Below, one piece after another: positions 10,275 through 20,586 of a DNA stretch of 64,000 nt. The stretch's first letter is position 1; each line of letters starts with the position of its first letter. The DNA is from Saccharomycopsis phalli (Eukaryota; Ascomycota; Saccharomycetes; Ascoideales; Saccharomycopsidaceae). Made by a program: the position numbers and the translations under genes. The stretch covers positions 1,302,001 through 1,366,000 of the forward strand of contig CP073212.1 in NCBI GenBank assembly GCA_020342235.1. Reading direction: 5' to 3'. A model generated the notes under the pieces. The model did no database searches. It was not told the origin of the DNA and saw only the letters and a program-made list of their open reading frames with translations.

Positions 10275-10375
10275 ATATGTGCTAATATACAGGTGCTAAT
10301 ATGGGCTAATATGGGCTAATAATATACACGGGACAATATACATGAGATAATATACATGAGATAATACGGGCTAAT
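10275..10375. repeat. Imperfect 10-13 bp repeats (gctaatatggg / gataatatacat)
   Basis: Several direct copies of gctaatatggg and then of gataatatacatga. Short, degenerate array in non-coding DNA. Confidence 0.55.
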
Positions 10376-12239
10376 ATTAATGTACCTGTGAAAATATACA
10401 TGAAATGGACCTGTGCAAATATACCTGAAATATACCTAAAATACCTGACCAAATTGTCCCATTGCTTTGAAAACACTGGAATGATCTGGAAACTAGCCAA
10501 ACGGTGAAACCTGACTATTTCTGCAGGGATCATCCCTAGAAAATGACAGTCCAAGTGGCTGTGCACCATAGGAACCTCCAAATATTGGGAAATTCCAAGA
10601 CAACACACCTTGGCTAGACGCTTACAACGGTAAAAATCAAATGGATCATATTTTCTAAACATTACTATAATACAAGTCTCACTGGGCTCTACCCAAGAGT
10701 CTTTTAGCTCGCAGAATCCCACTCAAAGGTACTATATTTTCAAACTTCCCCAGCACAATCCGGCCACTTGTGCTAGTCTGTTGAATCAGTAGCTCCTTTC
10801 ATTAATCATGTACGCGGTGAGTGTGCCGCTGTACCAAACTTTCTCTTATTGAAGTCTGTCATGTAAAATGGCCCTTAAAATTGCCCGTACATCGCCCATA
10901 ATTCCCATCAGCAAACCACCAGTTATCATTGTGTCATCTCTAATTCATCATATCGTTAACCCCACCAACACACCACTGTAAATATCACCTCATTATTTTC
11001 ATCCAATACCATAGCCCAATGCTTATTTCAAGCTTCCAACTCTCATATATCTTCTAATCACAAGGCTTTGTCGCAAACTTGAATACCCACTCTGATGGCG
11101 CTTATACAAGCCCTCGTCGCATATATATATACCCGATTCCCGACTTTTTGTTGAAATTCTCTCAATTAAAGCACTGCCAATCTTTCTTTCGTCTTCATCC
11201 TCTTGCTCATTAAGACATACAATCTTAGATCTTTTCTCCTTCAATTGTCAAACCCATCAAGTGCTCATCTGAGACATTGCTATTCTGGGACATTACTCAT
11301 CCGGGACAAGGCCCTTTATATTATGATATCACACTGGCCATTAAGATGAAAAACCAGACCGTTGACCAAGACATTCTTTACTCCTTGGTCATTGTTCCTC
11401 GCTGCTTAGATTCACCAAAGTCTGGCAATTTTCTCTGTACACTTTTAAATCGCATCAATCCCAAAACACTATTAACATGTCTCGATAGCTCACTAGAAGT
11501 TTCCAAAGGAATCGGGAAATCCGCTCATATCCTTGATGCCAACAAAACTCTGTCATCTCATTATTAGATATTGAAACACATATGACCATGCTCAATGCAC
11601 ATTATTCTCGGTTTGTTAATTCTCTTGGCTATGCAGTCTATTTCTGGATTTCACCAGGTGGATATATCATTCTAGATTATAGCTGGCCAAAGTTTTTGGT
11701 GACATACTAGGTATGTTATCAAATGTCAGACTAATGTGGCACCTGAGTCGTTATACCAAGCTATTCCACTTACTCCGCGTTATTTACTGATTCATTAATC
11801 ATCATGGCACATTGGCCTGAATGATACTTTATTGTTTTCTCTCAGTGACATTATTTGGATTAATTTTCCAAACAAAGCACTGAGCCGTCGAACTGGTACC
11901 AGCTTTCTTGGCTGTCTTGTTTGGCTTTATAAAATTGCATCATTGATTTCCCAAAAATTGCACAATTTTGAGCACAATGAAAATAGCACCGAATAGCACG
12001 TTCATCACTTCATTGGATTATTCATGTCTAAAATTTGTTGCATGGATCATCAGAGTGTTGTATTATACGTGATTTAGAAAGCTTTACTCACTTTATGTGA
12101 TTACCAAGGCCTTCCTTCTGATAATATCAATATCCAAGATGCAAATTTCTGACCAGTTTGATTAAACTATATTCATTTTGATATTTTCTGGAGAATCTCA
12201 ATTACTCAAGGACTTGGATAGCTTTTCTGATTATCCTGA

Positions 12240-12325
12240 TTATCTGACTATTCTGATTATTCTGATTATTCTGATTATTCTGATTATTCTGATTATTCTG
12301 ATTATTTTGATTATTTTGATTATTC
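12240..12325. repeat. 9-bp minisatellite (ctgattatt)n
   Basis: About nine head-to-tail copies of ctgattatt, the last two changed to ttgattatt. Non-coding, although a plus-strand frame runs through it as a poly(Ile/Leu) artefact. Confidence 0.85.
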
Positions 12326-12442
12326 AATCATTCTGCTTATCTTATTATTCAATCATTCTGCTTATCTTATTATTCAATCATTCTGCTTACCTGGTTATCT
12401 CATTATTCAATCATTCTGCTTACCTGACTATTCATTATTCAA
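12322..12442. repeat. 24-bp tandem repeat (attcaatcattctgctta...)
   Basis: Four copies of a unit of about 24 bp beginning attcaatcattctgctta, abutting the 9-bp array. It lies 50 bp past the stop codon of the Gcr1-like gene. Confidence 0.75.
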
Positions 12443-12492
12443 TCATTCCCATTCTCCAACTCTCATAATATTCACATACCACATCTCATCAC

Positions 12493-13395
12493 CTAGCGTA
12501 ACTCCTCTGGAATATTATCCTGTAACCATGTCAAACTCTTCCGAGCCAATGCCCCATCCCTCCTATACATTCTGGCATTCTCCAACTTCGACACAATCTG
12601 CTCCACAGAATACTTCAACTGCATTCCCTTCTCCGTGGCATCGTAAATCGGTTTCATCCGGCCATACTTCTTGCTCACCGGATGATGGGCTCCACCTCTC
12701 CATTTGGCACCATGCTGCCGTTCCAAGTCACGAATAGCAGGTCCACCGGCAACTCCAAACAAATACTCTTTGACGACCTGATCAACAGAATCTGAGCTCT
12801 TGCACAAGTTATAGAGCGGCTGCCGTTTGTGAATCTTGGTTGCGCGGGGCGGGACCAGGTCACCTGACCCGTCACTTCCGGTGGAGAACCGCCTCTCCTC
12901 CACCGGCTCGGGCTCTTTCTCCGGTATCTCCATTGGGGGAAAATTCTGGCGGTAAATTGCCGGCGACTGGTTCATGAACGATCCCGCCAAGGCAATACCG
13001 GACATATCGCCCTCCTGCGGGGGCGCAGGCGGCTGTGCGGGGTAGTTGCCGCCTATAACCTCAGTAGGAAGCGGCCCAGACCCATCCGGAGGAAACTTCA
13101 TTCGTGGGAATACTTTCCCATTGGAAAGCTCCAAGTATTCAGAAAGAAGCGTGGTCTGGTACTCAAGCGCCTTGCGGTGGAACTCAAGCAGCCGTGTTAG
13201 CTTCTCGTTCTGTACAGCAACTGTGTCAAGCTTCTTGTATAAATCCGCAATCGCGTGACGGAGCTGCTGTAACTCGTCGTCAAGCGGCAAATTGAGACCC
13301 TGGTCCGGCCGGTGGTCCTGGTTTCCAGCCAAATGATACTCAAAAGACTGGTTCTGATGATATCCCTGCCCAGTCTCTAGCGGAATTCGGGACAT
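12493..13395 (-). CDS. Transcription factor with Gcr1/Hot1/Msn1-type DNA-binding domain
   Basis: 300 aa from the first ATG (13395). An N-terminal heptad-like helix (DDELQQLRHAIADLYKKLD, about 39-75) probably forms a coiled coil. The middle is Pro/Gly-rich and disordered. The C-terminal 110 residues match the GCR1_C DNA-binding domain: VDQVVKEYLFGVAGGPAIRD then LERQHGAKWR, KKYGRMKPIYD and a final helix before TWLQDNIPEELR. In yeasts this domain is found in Gcr1 (glycolytic genes), Hot1 (osmotic stress) and Msn1. The sequence alone does not choose between them; at 300 aa it is smaller than Gcr1 and Hot1 and nearer Msn1. Expected nuclear. A frame extension upstream to 13419 lacks an ATG. Confidence 0.85.
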   Translation of the reverse strand: MSRIPLETGQGYHQNQSFEYHLAGNQDHRPDQGLNLPLDDELQQLRHAIADLYKKLDTVAVQNEKLTRLLEFHRKALEYQTTLLSEYLELSNGKVFPRMKFPPDGSGPLPTEVIGGNYPAQPPAPPQEGDMSGIALAGSFMNQSPAIYRQNFPPMEIPEKEPEPVEERRFSTGSDGSGDLVPPRATKIHKRQPLYNLCKSSDSVDQVVKEYLFGVAGGPAIRDLERQHGAKWRGGAHHPVSKKYGRMKPIYDATEKGMQLKYSVEQIVSKLENARMYRRDGALARKSLTWLQDNIPEELR

Positions 13396-13684
13396 GATTG
13401 ATCTTGACACACGTCCCAATAAAGGTCAGCGGGTCGTTTGGTTGGTCACGTGCCATCGTTGCTTTTTGTCCCACTGACAACTGCATTTAGTATGATTACC
13501 CGGTCACTTCGTTGTGTGTCCGGGTAATGTGTCGTCAGACAGCCCTGCATATTTATTATTTTTTATTATTTTTTTCCGGGTAAAATGACACGATGAGCTG
13601 GGGGTGCATATCCCAGATGCACTGCGTGATTGCATTTTGTTATTCCTAATCCGCTTGTTGGCTCAATGATTATTTCTCGTAAAT

Positions 13685-13971
13685 TCAAATGATGTTTTGT
13701 GTCTTGCAATATATCAGTTGCCTGGCAATGTCATGTAACTTGTGTCCAGGCTTTTGGCGAGGTTTTAATATTGCCACAACACTTGCCAAGATATCCTTGG
13801 TTTGATCAATGCCAACGGTGAAATGTTGCAAGGAAAATTCACTGTTCATTTGTTGAATCAGCAGTTTCTGATATTGCGAGAGGGCCAATTCTGGCTGTTT
13901 CTGAACTTCGTCATCTTGAATCAACAACCATATGTAGACTGCGTTGCATAGTGGTTGTGCTTGGTTATAGA
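13685..13971 (-). CDS. Probable 3' exon of an unidentified spliced gene
   Basis: An open frame of about 95 codons with a coding-like helical composition (LALSQYQKLLIQQMNSEF..., IDQTKDILASVVAILK). It has no upstream ATG in frame, but it is preceded directly by a pyrimidine-rich tract ending in TTTTACAG (13972-13980), a good 3' splice site, with TACTCAC about 20 nt further upstream as a possible branch site. I therefore read it as a terminal exon. The product is not recognised. Coding-like pieces upstream at 14.0-14.5 kb on the same strand may be its other exons. Confidence 0.4.
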
Positions 13972-14520
13972 CTGTAAAATAAAACACATGGTGAGTATCG
14001 TTCTTTAATATTGTTTCGTTTATATTGAATCACTGAATGTGATGGAAAGTCATAATATGAAAACTAGTACTAGGGCTGGTGGATGGTTTTATCCTAGGAA
14101 AATGCAGCCGAGTATTGTCTAAATTTAGATCTCAAAGATAGTCTTAGATTATGCGTATGGTTGATAATACTTGTTAGACAATTCCATCCAAGTACAATGC
14201 CCAGCAATTGTTTCAGCTAGCTTATTTCGGTGAGTTATTCTACATACATCACAATTTATGCCGTGATGACGAATCATTACTATGATTAGTGAGGACAATA
14301 CAAGACCTTACTTTTGTTGAGGAAATATAAAAATATGTATTCTAATTCTTTGAGCTTGCATAATTGATAAGTATCAGGACCCATGACTTGGAAGATAGTG
14401 CTGTCTTCATGATACCAGAGTCGTCTCATGCACCTCTACTACCATGGTAACATGTTTTATGTATGTATCAATGATCTCATCAGACCTTAACTGGGGCACA
14501 TCACTAAAGTTACAATACAT
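13972..14520 (-). other. Coding-like fragments in several frames, possible upstream exons
   Basis: Reading the minus strand: (a) an ATG at 14520 opens 37 codons (MYCNFSDVPQLRSDEII...); (b) overlapping in another frame, 14429-14312 reads RRLWYHEDSTIFQVMGPD then LKELEYIFLYFLNK and meets a GTAAGG 5' splice-like site at 14311-14306; (c) about 14170-14095 reads INHTHNLRLSLRSKFRQY just after a CTAACAAG branch/acceptor-like string near 14175. GTATGT occurs at about 14241. Frames change as in a gene with several tiny introns. I could not build one consistent model. Confidence 0.25.
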
Positions 14521-14541
14521 ATTATTTAAATTACCTCTACG

Positions 14542-14745
14542 TTATTCCCCACTGTTTTCGACCAAATTGGATATTTCGACAGTCGTGAAACTTTGCGTCG
14601 TTGCAACCCAGAAATAGAACATGGAATAATCCAAGATAGACAAACGAGTAAAAGAAAATTTAAAAGCACTAAAAATAGACAAGGTGGGAATCAGAAAGAA
14701 TAACAAAACAAAATAATTGAGAAACCGCAAGGTATACATTCCCAA
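14542..14745 (-). CDS. Small hypothetical hydrophobic protein
   Basis: 67 codons starting at or just inside an ATG (MGMYTLRFLNYFVLLFFLIP...), with one strong N-terminal hydrophobic segment that would act as signal peptide or anchor. It diverges from the EEP gene at 14913, sharing a 170-bp promoter. No family recognised; it may be chance, or an upstream exon of the spliced locus to its left. Confidence 0.2.
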   Translation of the reverse strand: MGMYTLRFLNYFVLLFFLIPTLSIFSAFKFSFTRLSILDYSMFYFWVATTQSFTTVEISNLVENSGE

Positions 14746-14912
14746 GGTTCAAACTGCATCGAATGACAGAATAATCTCTATGCTAATGAGCAATTTTTAT
14801 ACAAGAATTCCTCACTGGATTATTCTACAGTTTGCTAGCCAGTATATTCCGTTGTTTGTGGTATTGATCCACCGAAACTGGTTTTGAGCCCTCGTATATA
14901 AGACCCTGGGAC

Positions 14913-15986
14913 ATGCCAGACTTTATGAGAACCCAAGACTACTTTTTCGGTGTATATTTTTTGGCTTCACTTTTGTATTTTTGGTGTTCTCGTCATGAGA
15001 AGCCCACCACCTTGATGAAAAGGCTGCAAGGTTCTGAAAAGTCATCGAATACCATTGTTAGAATCCAAAGTTGGAACATTCGAAGTGCGTTCCTCTTAAA
15101 GGACTATACTTCCATTAGACATACCCTAAAGGGCCTAAGAACTCCTATACATCCCCTGTTATTCTACTGGAACTATTTGGAAAACTCCTGGACCGCTAGA
15201 AGGATTCCTATGACGAAATATGTTCAGTTCTTTTCTCCAGACATATTTGCAGTGCAGGAAGCACTCCACTTCCAGGTACTTGATTTGGCTGAGTTACTTC
15301 CTGAATATGATTGGATAGGCGTTGGAAGAAATGATAATGCGACAGACGGCGAGTACGAGGCAGTTTTTTACAAAAAAAGCATGGACCTAATTCACTGGGA
15401 TACCTTTTGGCTCTCCAAGACCCCTTTGGAGCCTTCCCAAATGCCCTGCGCATCTAGTTTCCGCACTGCTACCGTGGCAAATTTTGCCGTTTCCGGTACA
15501 AAATTCACGGTGATCAACACCCATTGGGACGATAAGTGTGACTTGGCGCGTGAAACCGCAGCCTCACTTATCAAGCACCGTGCGGCTTATGAGTCGGACC
15601 CTGTTTTCCTCATTGGAGACTTTAATAGTCAAGCTCATGACACCAGTTACCAGATTATCACAGGAGATTATCCCCCTAACCCAATCGATCTTGCATTTCG
15701 CAGGAAGTATCGCACGAGAAACAAGGTGAAGTTTAGCGATGTGTACTTGGAAGTTGAGCCTGAGAATCGAATCGGCGAGTATGCGACATTTACTGGGTTT
15801 ACCAAGGTTGAAGATACTTCGCAATACTCGAGGATTGATTTTCATATGGGTGCCGTTCCACAATGGGGGAAGAAGAAATGGGACGTAAAACGGTATTTTG
15901 TGCCAACGATGTTTTCCGATGCAGGGTTTCATCTAAGTGATCATCGGACGGTGTTGAGTGACTTTGAGATTTTAGGGGAGGAATGA
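14913..15986 (+). CDS. Membrane or secreted endonuclease/exonuclease/phosphatase (EEP) family protein
   Basis: 357 aa. The N-terminus has one hydrophobic segment (about 11-26, FFGVYFLASLLYFW), a signal anchor or signal peptide. The rest is a complete EEP fold with its metal-binding and catalytic motifs in order: QSWNIRS (about 52), VQEALH (about 114), NTHWDDK (about 200), GDFNSQAHD (about 230) and SDHRTVL near the C-terminus. Relatives of this type with the NTHWD motif are secreted phosphodiesterases or phosphatases of fungi and bacteria; substrate unknown. It differs clearly from the CCR4/NGL-type EEP gene at 36.1 kb. Location outside the cytosol is inferred from the hydrophobic N-terminus. 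TATATAAG at about 14896 precedes the ATG by less than 20 bp, so transcription may start very near it or the first ATG may be skipped in favour of M5. Confidence 0.8.
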   Translation: MPDFMRTQDYFFGVYFLASLLYFWCSRHEKPTTLMKRLQGSEKSSNTIVRIQSWNIRSAFLLKDYTSIRHTLKGLRTPIHPLLFYWNYLENSWTARRIPMTKYVQFFSPDIFAVQEALHFQVLDLAELLPEYDWIGVGRNDNATDGEYEAVFYKKSMDLIHWDTFWLSKTPLEPSQMPCASSFRTATVANFAVSGTKFTVINTHWDDKCDLARETAASLIKHRAAYESDPVFLIGDFNSQAHDTSYQIITGDYPPNPIDLAFRRKYRTRNKVKFSDVYLEVEPENRIGEYATFTGFTKVEDTSQYSRIDFHMGAVPQWGKKKWDVKRYFVPTMFSDAGFHLSDHRTVLSDFEILGEE

Positions 15987-16748
15987 CGATATTCAAAAGA
16001 CCGCACATGATAAAATGGTTTTGCATAGAGAATTGGTAAGAATCTTTTGAAGAACGTTCGAATGACAGAACATATCAAAGGACTAAAGTTCAGTGGAGGA
16101 GCAAACCTCTGGTCTGGTTTATAGAATGGTACATGCCAGAAAAGCAATACCAGCTAAAATATTACATTGGACGTTGAAGGAAGTCAAGGAAGTTGAAGGA
16201 AATAAAGCGTCTCTTCTACTACAGTCTATAATAAAATCACTAGAATAGCAGTATATTGTTGACTAATTAGCGATGCGATTTCTATTAGTTCAGTATTGTG
16301 ACTTTGCTTCATAAATATGCCCAGCTACAGCTAACAGACATTTTCCAACGTATTTTCGTAATCTTGGACTATTTGTCTTTCCCAGATTTAACGTTTCATG
16401 ACGGGATCTCCAAGTATAAATCAAGCCAAGTAAGTAATGCCATTATTAGCTACTGTTATACTGTTATTCCTTTTAATTTTAAAATGTCATTTGCGTATAT
16501 TACATCGTCTTTGAACGTTTTAGACCTTGGAACAGCCAAGCTACTTCAACTAGCTTGACGACATCACTCTACCGTTTATTCTATTAATGTTATGAATGTC
16601 CCCATGTACATTTCGTGCTATTGTATGAGATTGGCATCATAAAAATCTCCAGTGGTCCCTGAAATGTACATAAAACCCATTTTCTAGTTATTTTCACAAT
16701 TTCCATTCACATCGTTGTCTGTGATTAATACCTCCTTTGCTATAAATT
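15987..16748. other. Intergenic between convergent EEP and SEC59 genes
   Basis: AT-rich 3' flanks of two convergent genes. One 86-codon plus-strand frame (16298-16558) has no recognisable content. Nothing supported. Confidence 0.4.
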
Positions 16749-18137
16749 TTACACCTCCAACTTTACACCCCTTAATATCCGCCCACTTATCATCATAACA
16801 ATTGGAACCCACAAGTTATCATTGACCTCACACAAGGCCTCCATGACACCTCCAATGGCACAAGTTCCGATTACCACCACGTCACTTACTCCTGCAAATT
16901 CTGGGTACCCAAACCCATATTTCAACACCAAAATCACCGCAGAACAGCTTATAATAAACGCAATTGTCCCTGAAAGGGTCTTGCTGGTGTTTTTCCACCG
17001 TCTTCCACCTACCCTCTTGCCCACCAACGATGCAAATGAGTCGCCGATTCCAAGTCCAATGAGCCCCACACAGCTGTCATCAATCAAGATAGGATACGAA
17101 ATGCCAATGGCTAGGTATATGTATGAGACAATGTACCCATTTTTGTCCCGATCATCTGCAAAATTAACAAGGGTTTCATGGAGTTGCTGCGCCAAAGAAC
17201 CGATGCGCCGTACTCTGACTGTTTCCACAAGAACAAACAAAATAATAACGTGACAAAGACTGATTTTCACAAACTCAAGGTCGCTGCGGTGTCTTAGAGC
17301 GGGGATAACCACGAAAAAAATCAAATAATGCCACACTTTCCTGCGGTAGTTTAAAATCACAGAGTTTGAGTCCAACTGGGTATTGAGAATTCCCACAAAT
17401 ATAACACATCCCAAGACGACCATACCAAGCCAGAAAAATAGGATTGGCCAGCTTATTATAGTAAGAAGGTATTTTGGATAAAATGAGTCGGTCATGAGGT
17501 AGAACAACGTACATATAGACACCCCAAGAGACACAACAAAACCAAGGTATATTAATAGTTCCTGGCAGACCAGAATGTTTTTGGGGCCACGCACCAATAA
17601 AAACTGGGAAATTGCAACCGAGAACAGCAAAATGGACAATATTTTACCCCATTGAGAGCCATTAAAGAAAGCATAGTCGAGTCCTTGGAATATGAAAAGG
17701 GTCTCCAAGCAGCTAATTGACGGGCCAAAAATCGACTGGAGGATATTTATGGCGCATATTAGGTAGGCTGGCTCAATTTCTGGCGCGAATTTATACCCCA
17801 AGACCGATTTTTCAACCGGGTATAATGTATTGAAGCAGGACAAAAAGAATAGCTGGTAGGGCACATCAGAGAACTGGAACGAGTGGGGGAAGCCGAGGAT
17901 TTTTTTCTCAAGACAGAATGTAAATGTGAATATTATCCATTGGATGATAGAACTGTCGAGAATCAGATAGGATATTGCCAATAATAGGACGTTGATTGTG
18001 TTTGACATGGAGGAATATGCAGGTAAAGGCCAACTAGACCAAAAACGTGGGTCGATGTGAGTTGAAAATGTGCTTGAAGATCTAGTAAGGATTGGAAAGG
18101 TGAAAAGATGTGAGGCATAGATTTGCGAAATGTGCAT
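16749..18137 (-). CDS. SEC59: Dolichol kinase
   Basis: Polytopic protein, 462 aa from the ATG at 18137. Upstream in-frame ATGs exist at 18290 and 18269, and M104 of the longest frame (18008) also begins a plausible protein, so the start is uncertain (S. cerevisiae Sec59 is 519 aa). The C-terminal third carries the CTP-binding/catalytic signature of dolichol kinases: GLGIGDSFASLVGKRVGGRRW followed by SKTLSGTIAF, with RRKVWHYLIF upstream. More than ten hydrophobic segments place it in the ER membrane. It phosphorylates dolichol with CTP to make dolichyl phosphate, the lipid carrier for N-glycosylation, O-mannosylation and GPI anchors. Convergent with the EEP gene. Confidence 0.92.
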   Translation of the reverse strand: MHISQIYASHLFTFPILTRSSSTFSTHIDPRFWSSWPLPAYSSMSNTINVLLLAISYLILDSSIIQWIIFTFTFCLEKKILGFPHSFQFSDVPYQLFFLSCFNTLYPVEKSVLGYKFAPEIEPAYLICAINILQSIFGPSISCLETLFIFQGLDYAFFNGSQWGKILSILLFSVAISQFLLVRGPKNILVCQELLIYLGFVVSLGVSICTLFYLMTDSFYPKYLLTIISWPILFFWLGMVVLGCVIFVGILNTQLDSNSVILNYRRKVWHYLIFFVVIPALRHRSDLEFVKISLCHVIILFVLVETVRVRRIGSLAQQLHETLVNFADDRDKNGYIVSYIYLAIGISYPILIDDSCVGLIGLGIGDSFASLVGKRVGGRRWKNTSKTLSGTIAFIISCSAVILVLKYGFGYPEFAGVSDVVVIGTCAIGGVMEALCEVNDNLWVPIVMMISGRILRGVKLEV

Positions 18138-18897
18138 TATGAAAAGTTTATTTAGGAATATATAATGATATAAAGAGCCTTGTTTATTAGGTATTGGTAG
18201 GTGAAAGTCAAATTTGAACTGACAATGTAACCGCAATTTCGATAAGAATCTGACAATGTTAATTTCCATACAAGCTTGTATATGATTCATATTACTAGGT
18301 TTTATGTCATATATCACATATTCCCTTTGTTTTCTTGTAAGTAGCTACTTGTGTTTATCCTCCTATAATGATTCTCAACAGAGATTCAATACTAATTTCC
18401 ATGCTGGAGTAATTAGTATTGTCCAGACAGTATACGCTAGGTCTTGCAGCACATAAGATTCATCACAAATTAAAATACACAAGTCTCCAAGAAGTCCGTG
18501 TATCTTTTATTCATACCTCTTGAAACTTTTACGCACTTCACCATGACGTTCCGCAAGTGTTTAGCGACGCAATTGTACAATATTCAAAATATCAAATTGC
18601 AAGATACCAGAGGATATTTCAGGCATAGTACCAGTGAATATATCAGATATTGTACCAGTAAATATTCCAGTTATTGTACCACTGAATATTCCGTCCAACG
18701 AGAGTCCAGTGTCTGAATAACGCAGTAAAACGATATACTATGGATGAATAACGCTAAGCAACCGGATGGCATTTACCTTAATATCTCACAAAAATAAATT
18801 AACCATCATCCGTCTAGCCTATACATTCCAATTATTTTTTAATTATCAACCTGTTGTTGCTTTGGCATTCTGCTCCTCATGTATAATCCTACTACTA
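18138..18897. other. Intergenic with short AT-rich repeats
   Basis: SEC59 upstream region and RTF2 3' flank. At 18610-18695 there are three imperfect copies of a unit like gtaccagtgaatatatcaga (about 24 bp). A 72-codon frame at 18498 is repeat-driven and unsupported. Confidence 0.4.
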
Positions 18898-19536
18898 TCA
18901 TTCACCTATTGTTTCCTTTATTCTGCTTTCACCCATCACCTCTACCTTTTTCATTATCATCTTCTCGTCCTTTTCCTTTGCTATTCTCTTTTCCTTTGCT
19001 ATTCCCTTGCTCTTGTCCTTTTTCTTCTTCTTTGTCAAATCATGATACCCCTGTGCCAATCGTTTCTTCTGCCTGATCCACTCCAAGGATCCTTCCTTGG
19101 GGTATATATATACTACATTATCTGGATCATATTCCTTGGAGCAGTTTAAACACTTTTCTTGTTCATGTTCCCTTACATCATCACTAAATACGCACCCACA
19201 TTCGGCATGGTAATAATACTTGACGCCTTTTATACCCAAGTCCATGTTACTGACAAAACAGCGACCGTGATCAAGCTTCAAGTCCACAAAGTCGTGCGCT
19301 GACTTGAACTTGCCCTCTTTTTTCACTAGCGACTCGAGCACGCTTACCTTGTTGTATATGTTGCCCATGCCATCGCTCACAATTGGAGACGTCAATTTTT
19401 GGCAAGTCAAGTGGCAGATTTGGAACTTGAGATTGTCGCTAACTTGTTGCTGAAAATACTGGTTCTCGGACGTTTTGTTTGACTTGGCTTTTACCAAGTC
19501 TGTGCGTCGAAGCTTTGTTCCTCCGTCGTTTCCCAT
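18898..19536 (-). CDS. RTF2: Replication termination factor 2 family protein
   Basis: 212 aa from the ATG at 19536, chosen because the family begins MGNDGG (here MGNDGGTKLRRTDLVK); the reading frame extends 19 codons further without support. The centre holds the Rtf2 RING-like U-box region: CHLTCQKLTSPIVSDGMGNI, later YYYHAECGCVFSDDV with CLNCSKEY. Rtf2 proteins act at stalled replication forks (S. pombe site-specific termination) and in splicing of some introns. The C-terminus is a lysine-rich tail of repeated KEK/KKK segments (about 155-190). S. cerevisiae lacks a clear orthologue, so its presence again points away from Saccharomyces. Expected nuclear. Confidence 0.9.
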   Translation of the reverse strand: MGNDGGTKLRRTDLVKAKSNKTSENQYFQQQVSDNLKFQICHLTCQKLTSPIVSDGMGNIYNKVSVLESLVKKEGKFKSAHDFVDLKLDHGRCFVSNMDLGIKGVKYYYHAECGCVFSDDVREHEQEKCLNCSKEYDPDNVVYIYPKEGSLEWIRQKKRLAQGYHDLTKKKKKDKSKGIAKEKRIAKEKDEKMIMKKVEVMGESRIKETIGE

Positions 19537-20335
19537 GATCGTGTCGTGAGTCAGTAATTCAATGGATACTTTGGTGTGAGAATGGATAAGCAATGCGGTG
19601 ATATTTTGTTGGAGGTTGACTCAAGATTGGTGTTTTGAAGTATGGGGTGGACGAATAGGTGCTTGGATGGAAAAGTGTAAATATATTTTTGTGCGTCAGC
19701 CATGAAAGAATGAGTGATGAATTAATAAATGAACAATGAAATGAATTAATGATAAATATCCAATGTTACAAGATGAGTATTAAATATATATTTAGATTTA
19801 TTAATTGCAATGTTTTTAGATAATCCAAGCACTGTTTGTCAACTTGATTTGCAACCAGTAGGACTACTGAATATTGTAGGATACTTGTATAAAAACATTC
19901 GCAATATAGACATAAAGAATACAAAATGAGCAAATTGGGATAAATAACAGGTGATTCAGAGCCATTTCATCAACAAAAGAAAATTAATTCCTCGTTCCAT
20001 GCAGAGAACGATTATCTACTCATTAGACAAACCCCGATATCAAAGAAAATCAATGGATTCATGTACTTGTGCAAGATTAAATCACATTTAAAACACCCGA
20101 ATGACGACTAAACAATATTAGGCAAGCGACTGATCTTCAGACTACGAAATATTTCACATATTTTCATATCTCACATATTTCGTATTCTTTACATATTTCG
20201 CAGTTGACATCACCACTGTATTCCTATTCATCCGACCATCTTCTACACAATCAATATATACATTCCATTCTAATGCTATTCACAACAAGTCACATTTACA
20301 AATCTTTCATACTCCAACGACCCTTTCTCGCCCAA
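19537..20335. other. Intergenic upstream of RTF2, 3' of COX14
   Basis: Very AT-rich, with many aatgaattaatga-like tracts (19700-19800). No coding or RNA signal seen. Confidence 0.4.
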
Positions 20336-20530
20336 TTATCCCACATTCACCTCTTGCTCGGTCTTGCTATTTTCAGCAACATATTTATCCAACTTCTCCC
20401 GGTTATAACGGCTTCGGTACGCAATAGTATAGATCGCACCCCCCAACATGTACGCTGTTCCACCAGCCAACGTCAAAACAGTGAGTCTGTGCGCCACATC
20501 GGCGACTCGAGAATACCAAGGATACGACAT
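20336..20530 (-). CDS. COX14: Cytochrome c oxidase assembly/translation regulator Cox14
   Basis: 64 aa from the ATG at 20530. The N-terminal half is nearly collinear with S. cerevisiae Cox14: [20 protein letters not shown] then [14 protein letters not shown], with one transmembrane helix (about 13-35), followed by a short charged matrix/IMS tail. Cox14 sits in the mitochondrial inner membrane, binds newly made Cox1 with Mss51 and Coa3, and couples COX1 translation to complex IV assembly. An upstream in-frame ATG (frame to 20572) is not conserved. The start lies only 56 bp from the ARC18 stop codon, an unusually tight spacing for this window. Confidence 0.93.
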   Translation of the reverse strand: MSYPWYSRVADVAHRLTVLTLAGGTAYMLGGAIYTIAYRSRYNREKLDKYVAENSKTEQEVNVG

Positions 20531-20586
20531 GGTGTGAGACGAGACGAAATTTTGCTTTTCTACATATATCACGTGACGTGTATTTA

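Larger units (their letters stand above)
9840..12492. other. Long intergenic region with simple tandem repeats
   Basis: About 2.65 kb with no supported gene. Reading frames here lack an ATG or look random. It contains short TGGGCTAATA-type repeats (10275-10375) and two tandem arrays close to the 3' end of the Gcr1-like gene (12240-12440). The first part carries the promoter of the antiporter gene. Confidence 0.5.

Noticed and set aside
10306-10722. 138-codon minus-strand frame (MGFCELKDSWVEPSE...)
   Set aside because: No domain, part of it runs through a tandem repeat, and composition looks random; not called as a gene.
12178-12468. Plus-strand poly-Ile/Leu frame
   Set aside because: Encoded by the 9-bp and 24-bp minisatellites; not a membrane protein.
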